Below, piece after piece: positions 23,639 through 30,239 of a stretch of DNA of 31,929 nucleotides. Position 1 is the first letter of the stretch; each line of letters begins with the position of its first letter. The translations under genes were made by a program, and so were the position numbers. The notes below the pieces were generated by a model. That model had not been told where the DNA came from and did no database searches. It saw nothing but the letters and a program-made list of their open reading frames with translations. The stretch is taken from positions 1 to 31,929 of IMG/VR virus record IMGVR_UViG_3300031841_000591. One strand, given 5' to 3'. The stretch is from a virus.

Positions 23639-23772
23639 GACAAGTTAAAAAACATACACAAGCACAGAGAATTGCTAATTTAGAAAAGGCAGTAACTAAT
23701 TTATACGTACTTTTAAGCAGTTTGACTAATGACAAGGAGCAAGATAGTAAAGAAACTGGACAAAGTATTTAG
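23635..23772 (+). CDS. Small coiled-coil ORF, GTG start
   Basis: A 45-residue ORF beginning at GTG 23635, overlapping the preceding stop by 4 nt, with a helix QRIANLEKAVTNLYVLLSSL in heptad phase. It overlaps the NinG-like gene start by 44 nt. Overlap style supports it; function unknown. Confidence 0.4.
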   Translation: MRQVKKHTQAQRIANLEKAVTNLYVLLSSLTNDKEQDSKETGQSI

Positions 23773-24124
23773 CCAGTACATTAGACTACGCAATGCAGAC
23801 AGTATGGGTATTGCAGAATGCGTTACTTGTGGCAAAAGAGACCACTGGAAAAAGCAGCAGTGTGGACATTTTCAGTCCAGAAAACATTACACAACGAGAT
23901 GGGATGAAGTTAATTGCCAAGTGCAGTGTGCTGGGTGCAATGTGTTTAAATACGGAGAGCAGTATAAGTTTGGCATATATTTAGATCAACATTTTGGAGA
24001 GGGTACAGCAGAAAGTTTGTTACAGAAGTCGAGACAGACTATTAAATATAGCAACATAGAATTGTTAGCTATGATTGAGAGATACGAATTTGAGATAAAA
24101 GAGTTGCACAGCAATAGAGAATAG
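23729..24124 (+). CDS. NinG/Rap-like recombination nuclease
   Basis: The 131-residue protein has a zinc-binding core: CVTC at 31-34, then QCGHFQSRKHYTTRW and QCAGCN around 44-71. This is the pattern of NinG (Rap) proteins, which cleave or stabilise recombination joints (Holliday/D-loop structures) in lambdoid phages. It is compact, the N-terminal helix and C-terminal helix giving the usual length. In context with SSB and an exonuclease it suggests phage-encoded recombination-dependent replication. It is the last gene before a GCAA-loop terminator. Confidence 0.8.
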   Translation: MTRSKIVKKLDKVFSQYIRLRNADSMGIAECVTCGKRDHWKKQQCGHFQSRKHYTTRWDEVNCQVQCAGCNVFKYGEQYKFGIYLDQHFGEGTAESLLQKSRQTIKYSNIELLAMIERYEFEIKELHSNRE

Positions 24125-24169
24125 TGTATTTTTGTACTTCTTTTTGTTAAGAGGTTTAAGTAATTAGCA

Positions 24170-24202
24170 AAGGGGGTTGAGCAATCAGCCCCTTTACTTT
24201 TT
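24170..24202 (+). terminator. Rho-independent terminator with GCAA loop
   Basis: The stem pairs 24170-24180 with 24185-24195 (with wobble pairs) around a GCAA tetraloop (24181-24184), followed by a T-rich tail to 24202. Its U-tract overlaps the -33 region of the host-type promoter for the next operon. Confidence 0.75.
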
Positions 24203-24231
24203 GGTGCATATGTAATTTAGTTGTATATTTG
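24200..24231 (+). promoter_or_regulatory. Host-type promoter for replication genes
   Basis: A Bacteroidetes sigma-A-like promoter: TTTG at 24200-24203 and the -7 box TATATTTG (TAnnTTTG) at 24224-24231, with 20 nt between. It lies 20 nt before the ATG at 24251, in a gene-free gap. It suggests early transcription by the host polymerase. Confidence 0.65.
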
Positions 24232-24250
24232 GGTAGCTAATTATTTATTT

Positions 24251-24385
24251 ATGAACACAGATTACTTAAAACAACGAGTAGAAGCTCTGGAGGCAGAAAA
24301 CAAAAAGCTATCTGGAGAGTTAGAGTTCTACAAAGCTCAAAATGAAATTCTAGAGCAAGAAATTAAGCAAATTCTTTTTATATAA
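24251..24385 (+). CDS. Small leucine-zipper-like protein
   Basis: A 44-residue ORF with a near-perfect heptad pattern (RVEALEAENKKLSGELEFY and ILEQEIKQIL). It is the first gene behind the host-type promoter and is joined to the SSB gene by a TAATG overlap. It could dimerise with a host or phage partner; early single-helix proteins can act on host processes, but that is speculation. Confidence 0.55.
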   Translation: MNTDYLKQRVEALEAENKKLSGELEFYKAQNEILEQEIKQILFI

Positions 24386-24741
24386 TGAAACAAGGTAAGA
24401 TACAATACATCGACCCTATCGGACAATGGAACGATATGGACAAATACAAGATTACTTTTGCAGATGGAGGACAATACTCTTTTTTGGCAAAAGGTAACTT
24501 CAAAGCTAACATCGGAGACGAGATAACTTACGAAGTAACTAATGAGCAATACAAAAGTGCTAAATTGGTACGAGAATATAGACCACAAAATAGTGGGATG
24601 AATGGATCAAGCAACAAAGATCAGTTGATTGTCAAACAGACTTGTATTAAAGCAGCATCGGATTTGCACTCACATAAACAAATAAGCGACCAAGAGGTCA
24701 TTAACACTGCGCAAGCATTTTACAATTGGATATATGGATAA
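24385..24741 (+). CDS. ssb: Single-stranded DNA-binding protein-like
   Basis: The 118-residue protein has an OB-fold-like first half (GKIQYIDPIGQWNDMDKYKI, FADGGQYSFLAKG, IGDEITYEV) and a second helical part (KDQLIVKQTCIKAASDL, NTAQAFYNWIY). This layout matches SSB-like proteins of phages. It protects ssDNA in replication and recombination. It lacks an acidic SSB tail of its own; the next gene product ends in such a tip. It overlaps the following gene by 8 nt. Confidence 0.65.
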   Translation: MKQGKIQYIDPIGQWNDMDKYKITFADGGQYSFLAKGNFKANIGDEITYEVTNEQYKSAKLVREYRPQNSGMNGSSNKDQLIVKQTCIKAASDLHSHKQISDQEVINTAQAFYNWIYG

Positions 24742-25018
24742 CAGAGTTTTAGTAAACGGACTTCGCCCAAAGTATGGCGAAAAGGATTTTGTACACTGCA
24801 CACTACAAATTAAAGTAGATGAATTGCAGCAATGGTTAAATGATCACAAGCAACACGCTTCACAATATGGTTTTATGTTTGTTGACATTATTAAGTCAAA
24901 GAACAAAGAGGGGGTGCTGTATGGCAGTTACTTCATTAAAGATAAAATAGAGGAGGTCAAGGCAAAAGATCATATGCCAGACAGAGTTGAGGTCAACGAG
25001 GATGGTTTACCATTTTAA
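24734..25018 (+). CDS. Small replication-associated protein with SSB-like tip
   Basis: A 94-residue protein with HCTLQIKVDELQQWLNDHK in the first half and GSYFIKDKIEEVKAK toward the end. The C-terminus is VEVNEDGLPF, resembling the acidic SSB tip (DDIPF in E. coli) that recruits replication proteins. It overlaps the SSB-like gene, so the pair may work as a split SSB: OB-fold in one, interaction tip in the other. Otherwise unrecognised. Confidence 0.5.
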   Translation: MDNRVLVNGLRPKYGEKDFVHCTLQIKVDELQQWLNDHKQHASQYGFMFVDIIKSKNKEGVLYGSYFIKDKIEEVKAKDHMPDRVEVNEDGLPF

Positions 25019-25041
25019 TTGATATTTTTGTTTAATTTTAT

Positions 25042-25067
25042 GGGGGGCAATAAGCCCCCTTTATTTT
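25042..25067 (+). terminator. Terminator or attenuator before helicase
   Basis: GGGGGGC at 25042-25048 pairs with GCCCCCT at 25054-25060 around a 5-nt loop, followed by a T-rich tail to 25067. The helicase ATG is only 6 nt further and no promoter is evident between, so it likely trims rather than ends transcription. Confidence 0.75.
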
Positions 25068-25073
25068 GACCAT

Positions 25074-25982
25074 ATGCTAATTAACTACCAAGAGACCTTA
25101 AAAACCATCAAGCAAATTCGTTCTGGAGATTATAAAGAGGGCGAAAAACTAGATATACCAGAAGTTGACGAGTACATAAGATTTAAACCAAGTAACCTCA
25201 ATGTTATTTTAGGACACGCTAACGTAGGGAAAACATCAATGATATTATTTTTAATGCTATGTTATACGTTAAAACATAAAAAGAGGTGGCTGGTTTATAG
25301 TTCAGAAAATGAGCCACACTCAATACTTAGGAAACTGATCGAGTATTTAATTGAAAAGCCAATAAATAAAGTTTCAGACAAAGAACTTGAATATGCGCAA
25401 AAATTCATATTTGACCATTTTAAAATTATAAGTAACGAGAAAAGTATTAATTACAAAGAGCTATTGGAGCTAGCGACAGCAGTCAAAAAAGCTTGGGACT
25501 ATGATGGCTTTTTTATTGATCCTTATAATAGTATAACAAAGGACCGAGAGATGCTTAAAAGTTTAGGAGGGCACGAGTACGATTATCAATGTACTACTGA
25601 TTTTAGAATTTTCTGCAAACATTGGAAAGTGAGCATTTGGTTAAACACTCACGCAAATACTGAAGCACAAAGGAAAAGACACAGACTAGGACATACATAC
25701 GAGGATATGCCGATACCACCGTTTAGTGCAGATGCAGAGGGAGGCTCGAAATTCGTTAACCGATGCGATGATTTCTTTGTGATCCATAGGTACACGCAAC
25801 ACCCAGCAGATTATATATATACTCATTTTATAGTTAGGAAAGTAAAAGAGATCGAAACTGGAGGGAGACCAACACCCTACGAGGAGCCGATAATGTTCAG
25901 ATCACTTGTCAACAATGTAGGTTATGCTATTAACAATGATAGCATTATCAAAACCTTAAAGCATACAGATTTGCCATTTTAA
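25074..25982 (+). CDS. DnaB-like replicative helicase (ATPase domain)
   Basis: The 302-residue RecA-like ATPase has Walker A GHANVGKTS at 47-55, a catalytic Glu in YSSENE (about 75-80), Walker B GFFIDPYN with D149, and a sensor-like NTHAN at 191-195. Only the motor domain is present; the usual N-terminal DnaB domain is missing. It probably unwinds the fork on the phage origin, with host primase and polymerase since none is encoded here. C-terminus KHTDLPF resembles an SSB tip. It starts directly after a terminator, hinting at an attenuated level. Confidence 0.8.
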   Translation: MLINYQETLKTIKQIRSGDYKEGEKLDIPEVDEYIRFKPSNLNVILGHANVGKTSMILFLMLCYTLKHKKRWLVYSSENEPHSILRKLIEYLIEKPINKVSDKELEYAQKFIFDHFKIISNEKSINYKELLELATAVKKAWDYDGFFIDPYNSITKDREMLKSLGGHEYDYQCTTDFRIFCKHWKVSIWLNTHANTEAQRKRHRLGHTYEDMPIPPFSADAEGGSKFVNRCDDFFVIHRYTQHPADYIYTHFIVRKVKEIETGGRPTPYEEPIMFRSLVNNVGYAINNDSIIKTLKHTDLPF

Positions 25983-26012
25983 AAATTACTAACTTGTGGC
26001 AAAACAAACAAA

Positions 26013-26594
26013 TTGTCACTCGAATTAATTTTTGATAAACACCAAACTTGGGTTGATATTGTGTGCAGTTTTGGTTGCAATCCAGACACAGCAGAAGACT
26101 TAACGCAAGAGATGTACATTAGAGTAGATCAGCACATTAAAAATGGCAAGGACTTTATGTATGATGATGAAATAAACTATTACTTTATTTATTTGATATT
26201 GCTAAATCTTTTCAGAGACTTAAAGAGAAAAGAAAAGGACATAAAATTAATCAGCATAGAGTATTTACCAGAGTTAGCAGACTTAGATACTATTGAAGTC
26301 AACGATGAACTTGTGTTTGAAAAGTGCCGAGCGATTGAGGAGTGGCTAAATGATAGTCGGTACAATAACCTTTTAAATGAGGGTACAAAAATTGATGAAT
26401 TTACAAGTGATAAAATGAATGCTTTTTACCTTAGAAACATATTTGAACAAGTGTTTGTAGGTGGCAAGAAGCTAATGCAGTTCAGTAGAGATACAAACAT
26501 AAGTTACTGGAGTTTGCGTAATACAGTCAAAGTGATAAAAAACGAAATAAAAAACAGATATGAAACTAGGAGACTTAGTAGCAACGATAACTAA
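26013..26594 (+). CDS. ECF-type sigma factor-like protein
   Basis: A 193-residue protein from TTG 26013 (no in-frame ATG upstream after the helicase stop). Region 2-like: TAEDLTQEMYIRVDQH at 26-41, then NYYFIYLILLNLFRDLKRKE, which matches the ECF sigma pattern (...NLFxDxxRRKxK). Region 4-like: DTNISYWSLRNTVKVIKNEI near 160-180 as helix-turn-helix. It is divergent but the two-part layout is right. It would direct host RNA polymerase to phage promoters. It is encoded in the block transcribed from host-type promoters, while the structural genes use the TACGTTATATA promoters, so it is the prime candidate for reading those. Confidence 0.65.
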   Translation: MSLELIFDKHQTWVDIVCSFGCNPDTAEDLTQEMYIRVDQHIKNGKDFMYDDEINYYFIYLILLNLFRDLKRKEKDIKLISIEYLPELADLDTIEVNDELVFEKCRAIEEWLNDSRYNNLLNEGTKIDEFTSDKMNAFYLRNIFEQVFVGGKKLMQFSRDTNISYWSLRNTVKVIKNEIKNRYETRRLSSNDN

Positions 26595-26706
26595 ATATAC
26601 TGGCATACACTGGATCGTAAAAAAGATCAGCAAATTACTTGGGGTTGATTGTGGGTGCGAGGAGAGGAGAGAGCAGTGGAACTCAATAAACTTTAAAAGA
26701 AAATGA
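26560..26706 (+). CDS. Small protein with CxC motif
   Basis: The 48-residue ORF overlaps the sigma gene 3' end by 35 nt. Contains GDLVATITKYTGIHWIVKK and GVDCGCEERR. The pattern TGI..VKK...DCGC..R is familiar from small hypothetical proteins of marine Bacteroidetes phages. The two cysteines could bind metal. ATGA overlap with the next ORF. Confidence 0.55.
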   Translation: MKLGDLVATITKYTGIHWIVKKISKLLGVDCGCEERREQWNSINFKRK

Positions 26707-26909
26707 AAGCAAGCGATTTAAAGTGGTGGGAGCAGTTTAGAAAAAACAAAAGCACTAAATTACTTAGGAGTGAATTGGAGGAGATTGCAAGAATGCATAG
26801 TGAGTACTTTGAGCACAAGTACCACGTACCTTGTGGATGCAGTCCAAAAAAAATACAAAAATGGATTGATGACTTAAATGCTATTTATGACTTTAGAGGA
26901 AACGAATAA
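26703..26909 (+). CDS. Small protein with PCGC motif
   Basis: A 68-residue ORF with ARMHSEYFEHKYHVPCGCSP followed by KKIQKWIDDLNAIY. The HxPCxC pattern may hold metal. It forms a tight pair with the CxC-motif ORF just upstream. Related small ORFs are common in this phage group; function unknown. Confidence 0.5.
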   Translation: MKASDLKWWEQFRKNKSTKLLRSELEEIARMHSEYFEHKYHVPCGCSPKKIQKWIDDLNAIYDFRGNE

Positions 26910-27315
26910 ACTAGAGGAAGCAGTTGTATTTGCTTTGAACTTAGATGGCTGGGAGTTGTCGCACACTGGAGATGGCTTTGAGAGATATGATGCACAAGGA
27001 TTGACACCGAAAGGCAAAAAGTGCATAATTGAGATGAAGTTTAGAAACGAGTACTATGACATTAAGATTATCGAAAAAAAGAAGTACGATGCTTTAATGA
27101 GTTTACCAGATGATGTAGTCAAATTATACTTTGTGAGTGATCCAAAAGGGAATTACATATACTGGTTAAATGACTTAGATGATCTGGAGGAGGGTACGTT
27201 GTACTTACCATTGTACACTCACTGGGGCTCTGGTAAAAAGAAAACTACGCCAGTGTATTGGTTACCAGAAAACTTAGCTAGTCGCGTCGATCAAGTCAGC
27301 AATGAATTTAGCTAA
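26878..27315 (+). CDS. PD-(D/E)XK nuclease-like protein
   Basis: The 145-residue protein (an alternative start is ATG 26887) contains a candidate nuclease core: D38 in ERYDAQGL, then KKCIIEMKFRNEYYDIKII with E52 and K54 forming the E-x-K pair, followed by the helix EKKKYDALMSL. This could be a small Holliday junction resolvase or endonuclease for recombination or DNA repair. The C-terminal YTHWGSGKKKTTPVYWLPE is unlike any family I know. It overlaps the previous small ORF by 32 nt. Confidence 0.5.
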   Translation: MLFMTLEETNKLEEAVVFALNLDGWELSHTGDGFERYDAQGLTPKGKKCIIEMKFRNEYYDIKIIEKKKYDALMSLPDDVVKLYFVSDPKGNYIYWLNDLDDLEEGTLYLPLYTHWGSGKKKTTPVYWLPENLASRVDQVSNEFS

Positions 27316-27325
27316 TTATTAACGA

Positions 27326-27359
27326 TTTGTAAAAGTTATCGACTTTTTTTATATATTTG
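27326..27359 (+). promoter_or_regulatory. Host-type promoter, second
   Basis: -7 box TATATTTG at 27352-27359, with TTTG at 27326-27329, 22 nt apart (a little wide). It lies in a 63-nt gap before ATG 27379. It likely drives the microprotein/exonuclease operon. Confidence 0.5.
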
Positions 27360-27378
27360 AATATGCAATTACTTAAAT

Positions 27379-27690
27379 ATGTACGAAAAAGACAATAACG
27401 TACTCGACATTGAGGAGTTCGGATACTATGGAGAGTTCGAACTTGTGGCAAATACTTTACTCAAATGGAGTAGAGCGAAAGCTAATCACAAAGAGCTTGA
27501 CGATGTTATTAGGGCTTTTAGTCAAATTGGCATATATGTTAAAAATATGCAAGAGAGACAGAGGCAATATGACATACAGCTAAGTCGTTTTAGGGCTGAT
27601 AAACTTAGATCAGTTGAAAGGGCGAGGAGAGCTGAAGAGGAAAACGCTAATTTACTTAAAGAATTAAAAGAATGCAGAAAACTTATATGA
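27379..27690 (+). CDS. Coiled-coil protein, early operon
   Basis: The 103-residue protein contains FGYYGEFELVANTLLKWSRA, FSQIGIYVKNMQERQRQYDI and a C-terminal helix of Arg/Glu/Leu heptads (ERARRAEEENANLLKELKEC). It starts the second early operon and overlaps the next gene by ATGA. Related coiled-coil ORFs occur in flavobacterial phages. Function unknown. Confidence 0.55.
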   Translation: MYEKDNNVLDIEEFGYYGEFELVANTLLKWSRAKANHKELDDVIRAFSQIGIYVKNMQERQRQYDIQLSRFRADKLRSVERARRAEEENANLLKELKECRKLI

Positions 27691-27917
27691 CAGAGAGCAG
27701 ACTGGTTACAATAGACGAGGTTTGCTTATTTGTAGAATATGACTACATACCAGAGGAGCCGATGGTTATGTATTACCGAGATGGCTCTGGACACCCCGGC
27801 AGTGCTGCTGAGGTGCAAGTACTCAAAGCATATGCTGGAGAGGTTGATATATTTAATTTACTATCACAAGGTCAAATTGAGGACATTGAGATACAAATAC
27901 TTGAAAGCTATGACTAA
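27687..27917 (+). CDS. Small conserved phage protein
   Basis: The preferred start is ATG 27687, overlapping the preceding stop, giving 76 residues (an in-frame ATG at 27672 also exists). Contains VEYDYIPEEPMVMYYRDG then GSGHPGSAAEVQVLKAYAG. The PEEPMV.YY.DGSG.PGSA motif is one I have seen in many small phage ORFs. No function known. Confidence 0.55.
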   Translation: MTESRLVTIDEVCLFVEYDYIPEEPMVMYYRDGSGHPGSAAEVQVLKAYAGEVDIFNLLSQGQIEDIEIQILESYD

Positions 27918-28305
27918 GAAACAGATTAAAGAACTTACAGCAAAATTATACTGGAGACTTTTAGAAGACTACAACATAAGTGCTACAGATGATGAACTTG
28001 ATGATCTGGTTAATTCTAGCGATGAGCTAGACTTTTGTATTGTGCTAGATGGTAACGAGTATAGATTTATAGACGGCAAATTTATCTGGGATATATATGT
28101 AGAGGAGATACAACAAGTTACAGAAGAGTGCTACTTGGATGGTATGGATACTGACAAACTCTGGTGGATTGCTATCGACTGGGAAAAGACTGCAGAAAAT
28201 TGTTTAGATGCAGATGGCTATGGGCATCACTTTGCTAGTTATGATGGCGATGAGCTAGAGATAATGCTGAACGGAGATTTGTATTACTTTTTTAGAACAA
28301 ACTAA
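27910..28305 (+). CDS. Acidic small protein
   Basis: A 131-residue protein starting at ATG 27910 (a longer reading from 27739 would overlap the previous gene heavily and is rejected). Begins TKKQIKELTAKLYWRLLEDY and contains LWWIAIDWEKTAENCLDADG. Strongly acidic. The IDWEKTAENxxxD pattern recalls small phage proteins with antirestriction-like features, but I cannot confirm this. It overlaps the preceding stop. Confidence 0.5.
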   Translation: MTKKQIKELTAKLYWRLLEDYNISATDDELDDLVNSSDELDFCIVLDGNEYRFIDGKFIWDIYVEEIQQVTEECYLDGMDTDKLWWIAIDWEKTAENCLDADGYGHHFASYDGDELEIMLNGDLYYFFRTN

Positions 28306-28520
28306 TGGAAAAGGGAAAATACATATACGATATACACTCGCTGTCTGCAAGTGATGGCGAGCTGTATTTATGGTACGGACAAGATGACGAGTATGTAGTT
28401 TTTGATTGCGAGGAGATGTACAAAGACCTTGCAAACATTATAAGACTGGTTACAGAGCAGAATAAAGAGATGCAGCAGTATCACAAGGAGAGAATAATGA
28501 AAACAGTTACTAAGTTATGA
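28305..28520 (+). CDS. Small early protein
   Basis: A 71-residue protein, coupled by TAATGG to the gene before. It has YIYDIHSLSASDGELYLWYG then a helical C-terminus with HKERIMKTVTKL. Function unknown. The next ORF overlaps its stop. Confidence 0.5.
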   Translation: MEKGKYIYDIHSLSASDGELYLWYGQDDEYVVFDCEEMYKDLANIIRLVTEQNKEMQQYHKERIMKTVTKL

Positions 28521-28681
28521 AAGTAAGAATAGCAAACAAAGACTGGACAAGACTTTTGTCTGGGGTTTATGTAGGTGTTGCTGATTGTGGCAAGATCGAA
28601 GTATTAACAAACAGAGAGTTTAACAAACTTTATAGCCACAATTTGTGGTGGAGTAAAGTAAAAGAGAGGTACGGAATATGA
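28517..28681 (+). CDS. Small basic protein
   Basis: A 54-residue ORF starting in ATGA overlap. Sequence runs RIANKDWTRLLSGVYVGVAD, then LTNREFNKLYSHNLWWSKVK. Small, basic, with a Trp pair near the end. No similarity recognised. Confidence 0.5.
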   Translation: MKVRIANKDWTRLLSGVYVGVADCGKIEVLTNREFNKLYSHNLWWSKVKERYGI

Positions 28682-28764
28682 AAAAAATAGACTTGGCAGC
28701 AGTTGCGATTGCTGGGATGTTATTAATGATGATACTATATTTAGCAAGCAGATGGATTTACTAG
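28678..28764 (+). CDS. Membrane microprotein
   Basis: A 28-residue ORF: MKKIDLAAVAIAGMLLMMIL followed by YLASRWIY. Single hydrophobic span with basic ends, overlapping genes on both sides by a few bases. It could act on the host membrane. Confidence 0.4.
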   Translation: MKKIDLAAVAIAGMLLMMILYLASRWIY

Positions 28765-28868
28765 ACAAACGGATGAAATTTCTGGAGGAGAAGCTTCTGG
28801 AGATACTAAAAGAGATTAGAGAGATAAAAGAACTTAAACAGAAAGCAATTGAAAATAAAATTACTTAA
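28752..28868 (+). CDS. Coiled-coil microprotein
   Basis: A 38-residue ORF, nearly all one amphipathic helix (MDLLDKRMKFLEEKLLEILK and EIREIKELKQKAIEN). It overlaps the microprotein upstream and the exonuclease start downstream. Function unknown. Confidence 0.4.
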   Translation: MDLLDKRMKFLEEKLLEILKEIREIKELKQKAIENKIT

Positions 28869-29622
28869 CGGACAATTTGTAGATCAAGCAGAGATGATCT
28901 CAAAAATGAAATACGACGACTTTTACTACGGAGAGATGGGCACACTAGCTCATAGCAGCTCCAGTATAAAGCAGTTACTAGATAGCCCAAAAACATACAG
29001 ATACAATCAGCTGTATGGATCAGAGCAAAGTCAAGCAATGAGAGATGGCTGGTTGCTGCACTGCTTAATTTTAGAGCCAGAGAAGTTTGGAGAGCAAGAG
29101 TTTGTAGATGTGCAAAGCAAAAACACAAAGGCATACAGAGAAGCTAAACTCAACAATCCGAATGTATTTACGATAAAAGAAAAAAAGGCAGCAGAGAGAT
29201 TAGCAGATGCTTTATTGAGAAACGAACAAGCATTAAGTTTGATAGGCGATAGCGAATTTGAAGTACCAGCTCTGGGAGTTGTAGATGGCTATGCGTTTAG
29301 AGGGAAAGCAGATATACTAAAAAACAAGGGTGGCATTGTAGATATTAAAACGACTACCGATTGTAAGAACTTTGACAAGTCGGCTGCTAGATATTGGTAT
29401 TGTGTGCAAGTGTATATATATTGCGAGCTGTTTAATTGCAGTTACACTGACTTTAAGTTTTTAGTAATTGACAAGAACAATTTAGATATTGCGATAGCAG
29501 ATGTTAGCAAACCATTTTATGAATATGGCAGAGAGATGACCCAAAGAGGTTTAGCTATGTATGAAACATTTTTTGAGGAGGGAGCAGAGCTAGATCAGTA
29601 TATAGTCAAAATGACATTATGA
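28849..29622 (+). CDS. RecE/Exo8-like exonuclease (PD-(D/E)XK)
   Basis: A 257-residue enzyme starting at TTG 28849 within the preceding microprotein. Motifs: HCLILEPEKF at 71-80, RGKADIL with D155, IVDIKTT with D165 and K167, and YCVQVYIY with Q187, the usual order of RecE-type exonucleases (exonuclease VIII family). It degrades one strand to leave 3' ssDNA for annealing. With the SSB-like and NinG-like proteins it makes a plausible recombination set; a separate annealing protein (RecT or Erf) is not recognised, so one of the unknown early proteins may do that. Confidence 0.8.
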   Translation: MKIKLLNGQFVDQAEMISKMKYDDFYYGEMGTLAHSSSSIKQLLDSPKTYRYNQLYGSEQSQAMRDGWLLHCLILEPEKFGEQEFVDVQSKNTKAYREAKLNNPNVFTIKEKKAAERLADALLRNEQALSLIGDSEFEVPALGVVDGYAFRGKADILKNKGGIVDIKTTTDCKNFDKSAARYWYCVQVYIYCELFNCSYTDFKFLVIDKNNLDIAIADVSKPFYEYGREMTQRGLAMYETFFEEGAELDQYIVKMTL

Positions 29623-29699
29623 TTGAATTTTTAGAAACTATTTTAGCAATGATCGGTGCGTTTATTATTGGATGTGCTGTAGGAAACTATAACAGATGA
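29619..29699 (+). CDS. Membrane microprotein 2
   Basis: A 26-residue ORF, ILAMIGAFIIGCAVGNYNR at the end, a single hydrophobic span. It fits exactly between the exonuclease and DnaA-like gene with ATGA overlaps at both ends, which supports translation. Confidence 0.45.
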   Translation: MIEFLETILAMIGAFIIGCAVGNYNR

Positions 29700-30115
29700 A
29701 CAAGGAAAAGGAGATACGAGACTTAGTACAGATATACACTGGCATAGATGTTTTTCAAAAAGACAGAAAACAAACAACAGTAGATGCAAGGTGCTTATTT
29801 GATACTATATTGAGAGAGCATAGAAATTATAGTTACCAAGCTATTGCTGATGTTTACAAACTGAATGGCTTTAAAGATGCTAACCATACTTCGGTATTGC
29901 ATAGGGTTAATTTGTTTCCAGAGGTTTTGACTAGAAAAGAGCAGTACAGAGATTTGATGTTAGTGATAATGGAAACATCGCTAAGTAGTCGGCAGATTAG
30001 TAATTTAATGAAAAAAACATTACAGATAAAAACGCAGTCGCAATTAAAGAAAATACACAATTATTTAAATAAGGTTTTAGATGAAGTACAAGAGATGGAA
30101 AAAATGGAAGATTAA
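29696..30115 (+). CDS. DnaA domain IV-like DNA-binding protein
   Basis: The 139-residue protein carries VQIYTGIDVFQKDRKQTTVD at 11-30 and DANHTSVLHR at 61-70. This matches the DNA-binding domain IV of DnaA (basic loop plus the NHTSVLH signature). The AAA+ domain of DnaA is absent. It could bind the phage origin and recruit host machinery, compete with host DnaA at its boxes, or act as a transcription regulator. The C-terminal half is helical (KKTLQIKTQSQLKKIHNYL). It is the last full-size gene before the ParB/glycosyltransferase block. Confidence 0.7.
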   Translation: MNKEKEIRDLVQIYTGIDVFQKDRKQTTVDARCLFDTILREHRNYSYQAIADVYKLNGFKDANHTSVLHRVNLFPEVLTRKEQYRDLMLVIMETSLSSRQISNLMKKTLQIKTQSQLKKIHNYLNKVLDEVQEMEKMED

Positions 30116-30239
30116 GGAGCAAATTGATGCTAAAATAAAATTTGTACCTTTAGGCGAGAATGAGCAGACATATTACTTTTCAAGAACTAATCGCAAGAGT
30201 GCTTACAAGGACTTGAACATAGATATGCACAAAAAGTGA
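30081..30239 (+). CDS. Small basic protein (complete copy)
   Basis: A 52-residue ORF beginning MKYKRWKKWKIKEQ, overlapping the DnaA-like gene 3' end by 35 nt. Also contains QTYYFSRTNRKSAYKDLN. Its last 71 nt are identical to 1-71, so the left window edge cuts through this gene. The downstream promoter CAAA element lies within its final codons. Confidence 0.55.
   Translation: MKYKRWKKWKIKEQIDAKIKFVPLGENEQTYYFSRTNRKSAYKDLNIDMHKK

Noticed and set aside
23793-23984. Second plus-strand frame inside the NinG-like gene
   Set aside because: The zinc-motif frame (23729-24124) explains the region; this frame shows no motif.
27739-27909. Upstream extension of the 131-residue protein gene to 188 residues
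   Set aside because: It would overlap the well-patterned 27687-27917 gene almost fully; ATG 27910 gives the normal short overlap.
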